NCBI GenBank assembly: GCA_037127255.1
Contig: JBANSL010000009.1
Coordinates: forward strand, 15,117,975 to 15,181,974
Source of the DNA: Persicaria tinctoria
Lineage: Eukaryota > Streptophyta > Magnoliopsida > Caryophyllales > Polygonaceae
Direction of reading: 5' to 3'
Length of the DNA: 64,000 nt
Program-made: the position numbers and the translations under genes
In this document: positions 1 through 10,608 of the stretch, piece after piece
Layout: the number at the start of each line of letters is the position of its first letter
Position numbering within the stretch: position 1 is the first letter of the stretch
Notes under the pieces: model-generated
What the model saw: the letters and a program-made list of their open reading frames with translations, nothing else
Databases searched by the model: none
What the model was told of the DNA's origin: nothing

Positions 1-62
1 AAAGAAAATGGTATTTAAAACATTATATAATATCATTGGGATTAATCAGAAAAACAAATTAC

Positions 63-505
63 AATAATAAATATTTACGTAAATATTCAAAGGTTGAAAC
101 AAATTACAAAAATATTCATTTTTTGCAGGTTAATCAGAAAAACGCGGCCTGGGTACGCGTTTTATTAACAAACCTGGAAAAGGATTTGGGCGCCGGGAGG
201 AAATTGAAACTTACGAAAGAAACGCGGTCTCAGGCCGCGTTTCTCATTAGAAATAAAATTTATTTTATTTCAGAGAGAAAAATGCCTATGTGGCAATAGA
301 AACGCGGCCTCAGGCCACGTTTCTAGTCTGGATGTGGGCCCCATAGCAACTGCAGTTGCTGACTGGATGGGACGCAAAGAAAAACACGGCCTGAGGCCGC
401 GTTTTTCTGTATTTTTCGGAAAAAAAATAATCAAATGCGGTCAAAGATAATTAATGGGTAGGTGGGTGGCACATAAAACGCGGCCTGGGCACACGTTTTA
501 TGTTG
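63..505 (+). repeat. left TIR of the MULE with five CG-rich palindromes
   Basis: The reverse complement of 3488-3932 aligns with this segment, including the blocks around 63-130, 150-215 and 245-300. It contains five copies of an interrupted palindrome with half-sites AAACGCGGCCT and AGGCCGCGTTT, near 145, 223, 299, 383 and 474. Some arms carry substitutions. Spacing is about 76-91 bp. Confidence 0.88.
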
Positions 506-1281
506 ACATAACCCTAGGCAAACCGCCTCCTCCCCACTTCATCTTCTTCGTTGTGGCACAAGGGCGAGAGAGGGCGAGAGGCCTGTCGAAGTTTCAGGCC
601 GCCGGTTTCAACTCCTCCAGGCAAACCGACTACCCATCGCCTGATCAAATCGTTGGAAGTTTCACATCTATTGCTCGTTTCTCTCCCGGTTGAAGGTGCG
701 TTTTTTTTTTTTAACGAATATGGACGAGAATGTTGATTGTAGAAATTGTGTGATGTTTGTATGTTTTTGATTGTTGATTAGTGATTATTACAAACCCGAA
801 ATTGTGTGATAGTTGTAGATCCGATCTAAAATTGTGATTGTGTTAATCTAAAATTTTGATAATTGTATGTTTTGATAGTTGATACAAAAATTTGATGGTG
901 GTATGTTTTAATAGTTGATAAAAAAATTTGATATTTGTATGTTTATGTCTAACGAATATAGATTAGAGATTATTATAGATCCGGAATTATGTAATGTTTG
1001 TCCTATATCAAAGATTGTATGATTAGTAGAAGAAAATTTATTTTAGGTGTCATGAAATAATAGAAGAGTAAATTTTGATTGTGTATATATATACTTGAAA
1101 GATTGTATTATATGATAGTAGAATAGCTTTAGAAAATGTTATTGATTGCGCGCATAAAATAATAGTAGAATAGATTCTGTATAGGAAAAAAAATTATAGA
1201 AGTTTAGAATTAAATACAAAATTAAGATTCAGAATTTCATTCAGTCCTTCTGAACAAATTATGTTATGGCTTAGGGTACAA

Positions 1282-2240
1282 ATGGCAATGCAAGTGAATC
1301 CCGGTCCGCTGGTGAATGAGGTGCTCCATAGACAACATCTCCATAGGTCAACTGATGTCTGGAATCGCGAAGAATATGTAAGTACATGTTGTTATCACCC
1401 TTACAATTACATGAAACAGTAAAAATAGATAAAAAAAAAAAAAACTAGTGTTTGATAGTGTTATATTTGTAGACGAATGGTGTCATCCAACATAGACTAC
1501 ACTTGCGTAAGTTTGGGCGAGATCTAGCTCCAGACCAGAGGGTGATGCAGTACATAAAGGCAGCAGGATTCGAATGCATCTACAAGCTTGGGTCTGGGTT
1601 CGAGCTAGACAACGAGTTAATCACGGCGTTGATAGAGAGATGGAGACCCGAGACCCACACCTTCCACTTGAACGTAGGGGAGACCACAATCACACTCCAA
1701 GATATTTCAGTTATATTTGGGCTACGTGTTGACGGTCTTGCAGTTACTGGAAGTGCATGCTACGATTGGCTAACCGTTGCTGAAACACTCCTTGGGCAAA
1801 GACCCCAGCCAAATCAGATAAGGGGTTCGTCGGTGAAGGTGACCTGGCTAAGACAACTAATGGTGCCCTTACCAGAAGATGTGGATGAGCATGTTGTGCA
1901 GTGCCAGGCTAGGGCGTACATCCTTTTGCTAATGGGAAGTGTCATGTTCGCAGACAATAGTGGCGGTCGAGTTCAATTGTTGTACCTCCCACTCCTAGCG
2001 AATTTGGAGACTGCTAGCTAGTTCAGTTGGGGTAGTGCGACATTGGCCTTCCTCTATCGGTATGATCATTACTTCATCTTACATTTCTGCATTCAATAAA
2101 CTCGTTAACTTATTACCTTTACAATAATACTAGTTGTGGGCCTGGGAGCGCATCTCCATTGGATGACCACGCAACATTATCCCACTCGGTGAAGGTGCTG
2201 ACCATAATGCAATTCGGAGGGCTAGAAGGGAAAAGGAAGA
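1282..2240 (+). pseudogene. plant mobile domain (PMD, MAIN/MAIL1-like) gene relic in the MULE
   Basis: PMD proteins (the 'aminotransferase-like, plant mobile domain' family, related to Arabidopsis MAIN and MAIL1) occur as host genes linked to silencing and genome stability, and also inside transposons. Exon 1 is 1282-1377, starting at the ATG and containing an NPGP motif, with donor GTAAGT. Exon 2 starts at 1473 after an AG acceptor. It reads LGSGFELDNELITALIERW and then a TFHLNVGETTITLQD-like core, the PMD signature. A TAG stop interrupts it at 2019-2021, after which the frame goes on with SWGSATLAFLYR up to a possible donor near 2058. A third exon-like piece near 2139 reads LWAWERI and meets a TGA shortly after. 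Both stops sit where a CAG and a CGA codon would suit the family (C-to-T changes). The relic ends where the opposing MuDR fragment begins. Confidence 0.8.
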
Positions 2241-2953
2241 AGACAAGCTTTCATGTACGACTCCTCCCAATCACCATAAATCTCCGCAATAGCTTTCTGT
2301 TTGGCCCTCCAGGCTTTCATGTATGAGACACAGATCCCATATCTTTTAGTCAGATGCTCGAGTATGGTACTTGGCTTCGTGTCTTGATCCTTGCGAAGAA
2401 ACCCAAGAATCTCACCTCTAATAAAACTTGAGGTGACATTGCGATTATCCAACTGCAAAACCTCTCCAACACAGTTGGAGTCATGAGGCCCACTGTAATT
2501 GACGACCATCCACATATCAACAGTTCGATCAATACGACGAGCAGACAGTCGCCAATTGAATCCACAGCTGTCCTTCTTGTCACAAACAACTGTGTACCAT
2601 TCCGGACTTGCCTTCTTTGTCCTGTACGGCTTACTCATGTCCACAGAATACTTGGTCAACTCACATTTCAACTCCTCCAGAGAGTTGAACATTTGTCCAC
2701 GAAAAAACTGTCTTCCATCATCTACTTGCACGTGCGAATTTAGCCCTTGCCATGAAGTTGTTATCATAGGATCAACTTCAACAATATTCCAATTCGGATT
2801 AGAGGCCTCCTCCATAATCGCCGCGTCCCTAGTGGCATCATCGTCCTCTTCAGAATCATCTAGGTCGTCTTCGTGATCAACACCAAGAGCATCAACATAG
2901 ATCTCATTCACTTGTTCGAACCCTTGCTAAGATGTGTTGTTATACTCATTCAT
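2222..2953 (-). pseudogene. mudrA-like: MuDR-type transposase fragment (N-terminal DNA-binding region), truncated
   Basis: On the minus strand this reads as the N-terminal part of a MuDR/MULE transposase. First comes an acidic stretch (DLDDSEEDDDATRD), then a MuDR DNA-binding domain with the pattern GQMFNSLEELKCELTKYSV, a CxxxxSCGFNW zinc-like motif and HDSNC. Near the end is a KQKAIAEIYGDWEESY segment that normally precedes the catalytic core. The DDE core, SWIM zinc finger and C-terminus are absent; the frame ends at 2222 where the sequence joins the PMD relic. The most upstream in-frame ATG is at 2951-2953, followed by an in-frame TAG at 2927-2929; a later ATG at 2909-2911 opens the longest uninterrupted stretch. 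It cannot encode an active transposase. The convergent arrangement with the PMD gene suggests an internal deletion of a larger autonomous element. Confidence 0.8.
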
Positions 2954-3487
2954 CCTATAATATAATTAACATTACGTTAGTTTATCATAAATATTAAACT
3001 ATTTTGTCATTAAGTACAATGAAATTAAAATGGGTAATCGTATAAACACCCTCATATATTTCAATCTATTTCATCAACAAATATTTACTAAATAATCAAC
3101 AAAAATCCTCAAAAATATCCTCAAAATGAAAAGCAATAACACAACTACATAATTCTACATCATAATCATAATAGTAACAACATCATAATTAAATATTCAA
3201 AACACATAATCTTAAGCAAACATAGGAGATTATTAAGGATTCCAAACATCTTCCTTATTTAAATAAAAGAGAAAATTTTAAACAAGAGTATAAATCTAAC
3301 CTTAGCCAAACCTTGATCAACTATGAGACAATATGTAATTGAAGCGTTGATTAAGTTAACCGGCGCTAAGAATTTGAGAGCTTCATAGGAGGAAGAAGCA
3401 ATTGGAAAGGAAAGAGAGTAATAGTGAACTACTCGGACACCCCTTAACCTTCATATTCCCTCAACAGATTAGGGCGAATCTTGGGCT
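2954..3487. other. non-coding MULE interior
   Basis: AT-rich sequence between the MuDR fragment's upstream end and the right TIR. It probably holds the former 5' leader and promoter of the minus-strand transposase gene. No ORF or RNA gene is seen. Confidence 0.6.
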
Positions 3488-3932
3488 TGAATAAAACGCG
3501 GCCTCAGGCCGCGTTTTATATAGCACCACACTCAAAGAATAAGAATCTTTGACGATGCTTTTCTGGAACACAGAAAAACGCGGCCTCAGGCCGCATTTTT
3601 CTTTTGCGTCCCATCCAGTCAGCAACTGCAGTTGCTATAGGGCCCAGATCCACACTAGAAACGCGGCCTGAGGCCGCGTTTCTATTGCCACATAGGCATT
3701 TTTCTCTCTGAAATAAAATAAATTTTATTTCTAATGAGAAACGCGGCCTGAGGCCGCGTTTCTTTCGTAAGTTTCAATTTCCTCCCGGCGCCCAAATCCC
3801 TTTCCAGGTTTGTTAATAAAACGCGTACCCAGGCCGCGTTTTTCTGATTAACCTGCAAAAAATGAATATTTTTGTAATTTGTTTCAACCTTTGAATATTT
3901 ACGTAAATATTTATTATTTTATGAATATTTCA
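3488..3932 (-). repeat. right TIR of the MULE with five CG-rich palindromes
   Basis: Inverted copy of 63-505. Its palindromes (near 3493, 3573, 3658, 3739 and 3819) are better preserved than those on the left; several are perfect apart from the central base. This part resembles the left arm closely, so the two ends have not diverged much. Confidence 0.88.
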
Positions 3933-5496
3933 AAAAAAAATTCTAAAATATAGGATATTATTTTGAGATTAAGATATAAAATATTATTATTCAGGTTAAA
4001 AGATATAATATGGTGATTTAAGATATAAAATTATGAGACTTGGAGATTTAAAGATGCATTATCAGATTTAAAAAGGGATTTGACGAACATTTTCCAAGGT
4101 TGGGATTTTCAACTAGTTTTTATTCGGATTTTGAAGCGCTTTCGGGACTAACTTGGGAATTATGTGCTCGATGACTAACTAGCATGACTGATGTGAATGA
4201 TTGTCTAATATCATGAATTGTGATGACTAATAGCATGTTGAAATGTTAAGATTATGTACTGTTAACCTATGCGTTGAGATATGACGAATAGGATGCACTT
4301 GAACTATATGATATGCAAATACATGGTGATGAATATATGAATTTGGCAATGCGATGAATGGTTTAACTTGAAGAAATGATGTATGCCTTGAGTGCTTGAA
4401 TGATTAGACGTAGACTTATATATGTGTGTTTTGATATGTATCTAGGTGATGCTTTGTGATTATGAATGATGTATGCTGGATCTTCTATTATGCTATTCTG
4501 CATAGCCAGGTAAGTCTCTTCGGAGCTTACTCAGATTGAATAGAGCTATTCCCTGCTTTAGGTGCATGATATATTAGGTGCTTGCATTCATGATCATCAT
4601 GCCATGTAGTACCATGCTAGGTTGCATCGATCGTTGAGCATTCTATTTCTCTATGTGTATGCAAACAGAACGGCCATTATCTGTGAAGTAACTAGAGTCA
4701 TTGCTATGGTTATAGGACGACCTAGTCTCATCGGGTCCCGTCCTGAGTCAATCGAGTCATGAACTTCCTTATATTATGAGATGCCTGCGGGCTCTATTGT
4801 GGAGCGGGTTGGGCATGCGTGCCGCCCGATTATGAATGAATGCATTCACGAGCTGGCCAGTCTCCGCCCTATCGGAAGGGGGTGGAGGTAGGAGAGGGAT
4901 ATACCACTTGGTATTCTGTGCTAAGGCCTTATTATTATTATGCACTTGATCTTAGGAGCATGTTAGTGTGTTAATATTCCGCCATGCATCTAGAAGCATC
5001 TTTATTAGGAATAGCGTATATGTGTGCTTATGGTTGGGATGCAGAGCTAAAGTGGGCATCGATCTGATCCCGCCCCATATCAATTTTTTCAGGTATTATT
5101 TATGTTCATCCTATCGGTGCTATTTGCTTATTGCGCGGGTCATTTTGTCGGCGGAGAGTGAGCGCTGGAGTTATTGACTTCACCAGACTCTGATTATATT
5201 TTTTGGATTTACACTTTAGACTCCGTTTTGACCCGGCTCTACCGTGGCACCCTCTTGTATTATACTTGTTTTCGCTATTCACATGATTACTGATTTCCAC
5301 GCTTAGACTTACGACAGGTACAGGGGACTTCCCCGGGGATTCCAACGATCCATTCGATTTTGGGTATGAAATCCCACTTTGAAAACATTAAAGTAGGTTT
5401 TGAAACCTTCAACCTGTACTCGGGGCGCAAGGTCCTAACGAGGGGTTTAATCCCTCGAAACGTAACTCGGGAATCATAATCCCGGGCCGTTACAAA

Positions 5497-5508
5497 GGGG
5501 TATCAGAG
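5497..5508 (+). other. primer-binding site of LARD-like copy 1 (iMet tRNA type)
   Basis: The sequence GGTATCAGAGC lies two to four bases after the 5' LTR terminus TTACA. It is complementary to the 3' end of plant initiator tRNA-Met. This is the standard primer site for minus-strand synthesis in Del/Tekay-type and many Copia elements. Confidence 0.88.
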
Positions 5509-8500
5509 CTGAGGTTTTGCAAACCGAGTATGATAGGTTGAAGTGGTTTTGAAAATGGCCCAAGGTTTTCAAATGGTTTTCAAAGGTTTTAGAAAGGGCA
5601 AAATGAATTTAATATGGCTAACTCAAATGGATTAAATATGAACTTGACTCAATAAATCCGGTAATCAAAAAAGGGAAACGAATGGGTAGTAAAGGCGCTA
5701 GACCATCCCTATTGGATGTAGTTGGGAACGGGTAGGCAAAATATAACTTGTTCTTTTATAGGTGGACTTGAAGACTCCAAGGAACCCGAAGGTTGGAGTG
5801 ACATGGGTTAGGGGGCCGTGAGGTATTTGCCCCTCCGATCAGCCGTCCCTCGAAGGATGGCATAGATCGTCTCTGTGATTATATGCCTTATCCAACTGGG
5901 CCCGAGGGCGATCCTCCTCGAAGAGGATCATATTAATCACGTTGATTGCTTCCATGCTGAGTGATATGGTGCTTAGGATAGAGAACTAATCAGAATGCCT
6001 TGACTAGAATCATGTGTTGAATAACTGTGCAAACAGGATAGCGGGGGAATACCTTGTTCTTATGTCATTGGAATTCCTGTCTTGTCGGAATAGCTCTTCC
6101 ATAATTTAAACCTCTGATGATTTTGACTCCGTTAAGCGTCCTACCAAAACATTTAGGCATGTTAGCAAGGGTCGAGGAGCGTCCGCTCTCCCTGTTTCAA
6201 GTCTTGCTTGATATCCCACCATCTATGCTTCTATCGAGTCTCGTACCTGAGGTTGGTGTCTCTCACGAGAAAATTTTGGTCGGTCAACTATCTACTTCCG
6301 AGGGTGCGTCGAATATGGGAAATTCATGAGTATTTTAGGGAGGGTGATCAACGAAACAATTCCGAGTTAGAAATGATTTGTCTTATGGAGCTATCCTTCT
6401 CGATTCATATACCGATCAACCGTGTCTTTTACCACGAGAGTCTAAACACAAATTCTACCCTCTCTACTCGGAAACAGTGTGAATGTCCTTGTGTCATACC
6501 GGTGAATGCTCTTAGAGAATTCTGTCGGTTACAGTAGTAGTCATTCTTGTGATTTCATGACATAGTATATTGATGTATTTCAGCATGACTTGCCTGATAT
6601 CTTGCATGGCTTCTCTTGTGAGAAGATGTATGTGCCATATGAATGGAAGTTCCATGATCATTGTCTTCCCATGAATTAGGTCCATGATAGTGTGGTCAAC
6701 CATCGTCGTATGTTTCATATATGAGATAATTGTCCTAGCATGCTGAATTAATCTAATCCAACCTTACTGACTGTGTACTTGCTTAATGAGTGTTGGTAGT
6801 ATTATTTAGGATATATATACATATATATCTCCTAATTATGGATCATCGTGCAATTATGTGTCATACTTGTCATACTACATGTACATGGTTGTATTTGACG
6901 TGATAGTTGCTTTGCCCAAATGACTTCACCATATCACCTGACATGATTATTAGAGTGCATCTTAATATGCTTATGTGTACACTTAAAGTGAGTAATGAAT
7001 CGTATATGTGATATCCTATAATGCTCATTATGTCATATATAACTTATGCTGCATATGTCTATTGTCGGTTCGTGCATACATGATCTTAATATGTCAAGCA
7101 TGATTAGTGCATGAGATGTTAAGTTTTTAGCCTGTTACGAGTGCATGTAAAGTTGATTATGTGAACAGGTTATGAATGAATAAGATGTTATTCCTGTTAA
7201 TAGGTACATGCTAGTGGGGAATAATACGATTGAGATATTTTGTGATTGCTACGTGTTTGCTTCACGCACTTGTAACCTCATAGAATACCCTAAGGGCATT
7301 GTTGTAACTCTCGAGTTCGCGTCTTGTTTTGAGTCTCGACATCTCTAGTCCTGGTCTAGGTCTGAATCCTTAAGGAAGTCGTGTTGTCCTCCCTTGCCCT
7401 CCTCTATCTTCGTGACTTCTAACCCCTCGCGATCCCCTTGATGGACATCGACATAGAAGAGAAAACAAGCAATCGAATGGCATCAGAGTGGCGCAACGGA
7501 AGCGTGGTGGGCCCATGGACCCTAGAATCGACGTCACCAAAGGACGAGCGCCTTTCGAAGATGGCGGTTGCAGACGTAATCCTCCTAGATGACTCAAAAA
7601 GTGACGTTCTCTCATATGCGAATTGGAATTGGTGTCGTGCGATAGGCTTGGAACTGACTAAATGAATGTGCGATGACTGATATGCTGAGCTGGTAGTGAA
7701 TAATTGTCTGACTAACTTGTGTCTATGATGATGTGCCTTTATGCTTACGCGCACTGACTTGCTAGTAAATCGATTATGAGTTATATAGGTGGTGGTGTTT
7801 CTTTCTTGTGTATGAGTTGAGTGATTCCTTGGTGAGACGGATCGGGAAATGGCAGGTAGATTGAGGTCTTCGAGTTGGCCATTGGTTGTGCGAGATGGAG
7901 TGCATGAAGGATGTGTTAGCTTGGGTAGAGTCGAGTTAGTTATGACTCGTCGGAGATAGTGGTCAATGAGTATATTTGAGCTTCTAGGTAGGTCTTAGGC
8001 GAGGAGTAGAGTTAGCATGGCGAGAATTCGAGGGATAGATCCTAGCAAGATGTGTCGGTAGGTCGTGGGTGTGTGGTGTGAGCACGTGGCATAGAAGGGT
8101 GGTTGGCTGAGGTCTAGACTAGTTCATTTGGGTGACCTTGAGAGTGGGTGTGAGTAAAGGTAGTCAGTGTAGTTCTATAGGTGGGCAGCGTTGAGGATGA
8201 TCGGTTAAGGGATGTCTAATGAATCGTGGAAATTGGGACTAGGTTGTATGTGTGGCGATTGGGAGCGACCTTGGTAAAGGCTAAGGTTAAGGAATCGCTA
8301 AGGAAGAGTAGTATAAGGCTGTTTGGGAAATTATCGATCTTGGGTATTAGGTTGTTCATATCAAGGATGTACGCGTGATGAGTATTTGGGGATTTTTTTT
8401 TGATACGATTGGTAGTGCTTGGAGAATTCGTTAGTGAAGGAATTTCTAGATGCGTTGTTGGAGGATTTTAGGATAGGGAATGAATCGAGAGTTGTGAGTG

Positions 8501-10595
8501 GATGTTATTGTAGCTATTGAGGTATTTGAGGGCGTGAGATGAATCTCGGGGAAGGGCTAGCAGTTAGGCAAGAATGTCGTTGAGATTTCTCGTAAGATTG
8601 TGGGTTTGAGGTCGAGATAGGGAGATTTTGAGCATGAAGTTGGGGAATTGGCAAATCATAAGTATTGAGAACACTAGGGGAAGAATGTTTTAGAGAGTTG
8701 GCTAAGTTGCGATAAGTGGGAAACTCGGATGGGGATGATCTAGGGACTATACGGAAATGATGATCGGTAAAATAGGGCTTGGGACGGTAAGGTGGAATGG
8801 TTAAGAAGAAGAAGCTTGAGGCAACTTTGGAATATGAAGAGATGAGAAACTGGAGTAGGACGACTTGAGGATTTCGAAAGGTTAAGGTTTATCAAGATTT
8901 AGGATGAGGAAAATTTAGGAATATGTCGAGACGAGAATCTAGAATAGGTCGGCTGAGGAGTCATAGATGTTTAGGGTTCGTGAGATTCGGTATGGGGCAA
9001 GTACGTAGATAGAATCAGTGGTTGGTCATTGAGGATAGGTGCGGATGATTAGGGTCTTGGTGATTCGTGGTTGGGAGTAGCACTAGATGGGTTTCCGTGT
9101 GAGAGTTGGTCGGGAGTATCATGTGTGAGATGATATGTATGAGTTGGGTTCTTAGAGGTGGATGGCTAGTGAGAGTGATTAGTGGTGCGGAAAGTGTGAT
9201 GAGGTTAGCGAGGTGACTTGAGATGTCTCTTTGGGGAGATTAGGGTCAGGCAGAGGCTTTAGAGCCTATGAAGAGTAAGCGAGATTTTTAAGAAGCGTCT
9301 AGATTGATTGTGAGAGCGGTTCAATAGAGGACTTGAGATTTCTCTTAGAAGGTGAAGATTAGGACTTGAGATTGGGGCATTGAAGCAGAGTGATCCTTAG
9401 ATGGCTTGATGGCATGAGGGTTGAGATACCTAGTAGTTGGATTGGATAATTGGCCTTGATTGCGGATTGTTGGGAGGCTAGAGGGTTTGTGTATGAGCGG
9501 GATGCAATGATAGTTAAAACTGGTATTGGATTGAGTTAGTGGACCTAGGTGAAGTCGATCTTAATGCAACGGATGATGGGTAGTGGTCGTGTCTTGTCAT
9601 GATTGGTAGTTATAGACAGATTCTATTGAGGATGTGATCTAACGTGTGCTTTACTTGGGGGCCGAGTTTGGTGTGAGTTCTATGCTATAGATGATGATAA
9701 TTCCTTGAAGTATCGTCATAGACAATAGTTAGCTGTTAGTACTAACAATAGTTATCCCTGAACTTGATGAAATGCTAGTGTACGGAAGTACTGGGTTGCC
9801 TCTAATGTGATGATGCTTGATAGTTAGCGTAAGTATGATGTGCTTATCTGACTGATATGATGTGCAACTCTTGTGGTATGATATGAGGAATTCTAATATG
9901 TGTGATGCTATGCTAGATCTAATATGGCATGTGACTACCCTGACGTGAGTATGATCTGTTTATGAAGGCGTGATACGATTGTTATATGTTATATGATGTC
10001 GTGAACTGGAATTGCTAGGATGCTAGAACTGAATTGATGAAATGTGATTTTAACTTGGAACCTAGGAATGAAATATGGGATTAGCCCTTAGAGGTGGATG
10101 AATCCGCCTCATGAGATTGAAACTTGCTTGACTAACATCGATTTAAGGGATTTTGAATAATGTTTAAATGACTAACTTGGATTTTGGAAAATTTAACGCG
10201 ATTGAGAATGTCAATGATTTTGAAACAAACCTTTCAAACTAAGGGACCCTTTTTGAAATTTTCTGACCGAGCTAGCATTACAACGTCCCACAAAGTGGAT
10301 ACAAGCATTTTATAGGGGCCCTTATGGAGTGCTTGCTAAGACCTAGTGGAGGTGTTATAATGCTTTTTGAGTATGATATAACTGAGAAGTCGGGGTAAGA
10401 ATGTGGTAAGGGCCCATATCACATTCTCGCTATGGCCTATCGGGGATATTATGATCATAACGACGATACTGTGAGAATCTCATAGGGGCCCTTATGAGTC
10501 ACTTACGGAATCGATGGTGTGATCCTTGACTCACCTATTTCAAATTTCATCCTCTACTTTAGAATGATTTTAGTCTCGGGGACGAGACTTATTTT
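5509..10595 (+). other. non-coding interior of LARD-like copy 1
   Basis: About 5.1 kb between primer site and polypurine tract. The longest ORFs are ~110 codons, lie in several frames and show no Gag, protease, RT, RNase H or integrase motif. From ~7700 to ~9700 the plus strand is strikingly G-rich and C-poor, with many GAGG, GGTTGGG and TAGGTC words. The region is homologous in patches to the interior of the minus-strand copy (52478-55894 and 42062-43634). It includes three copies of TAGAGGTGGATG (9153, 10089, 10596). A cis-acting RNA role is possible; no gene is seen. Confidence 0.75.
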
Positions 10596-10608
10596 TAGAG
10601 GTGGATGA
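10596..10608 (+). other. polypurine tract of LARD-like copy 1
   Basis: TAGAGGTGGATGA lies directly before the 3' LTR start TGTAAAGG. It is the expected primer for plus-strand synthesis. The same 13-mer occurs 507 bp upstream at 10089-10101. Confidence 0.8.

Larger units (their letters stand above)
46..3943. mobile_element. Mutator-like element (MULE) with long palindrome-bearing TIRs, carrying PMD and MuDR relics
   Basis: The uninterrupted 3' LTR copy (12285-12305) supplies the empty site, so the insertion is bounded precisely. TAA occurs at both edges (43-45 and 3944-3946). Terminal inverted repeats of ~440 bp (63-505 and 3488-3932) enclose a plus-strand PMD gene relic and a minus-strand fragment of a MuDR-type transposase. 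Family assignment rests on the MuDR DNA-binding region and the long TIRs. MULEs normally make ~9-bp target duplications; here at most 3 bp are shared, and the outermost ~20 bp at each end (46-62 and 3933-3943) are not inverted repeats of each other. The termini have therefore been altered, or mobilisation was not standard. The transposase is truncated and broken, so the copy is non-autonomous. Confidence 0.85.
1..5494 (+). repeat. 5' LTR of LARD-like copy 1, split by a Mutator-like element
   Basis: Bases 1-45 match 12252-12296 of the 3' LTR, and 3944-5494 match 12295-13844. The LTR therefore continues on both sides of the 46-3943 insertion. About half of the LTR (the part matching 10609-12251) lies upstream of the window. 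It ends with TTACA at 5490-5494, directly before the primer-binding site. Confidence 0.93.
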
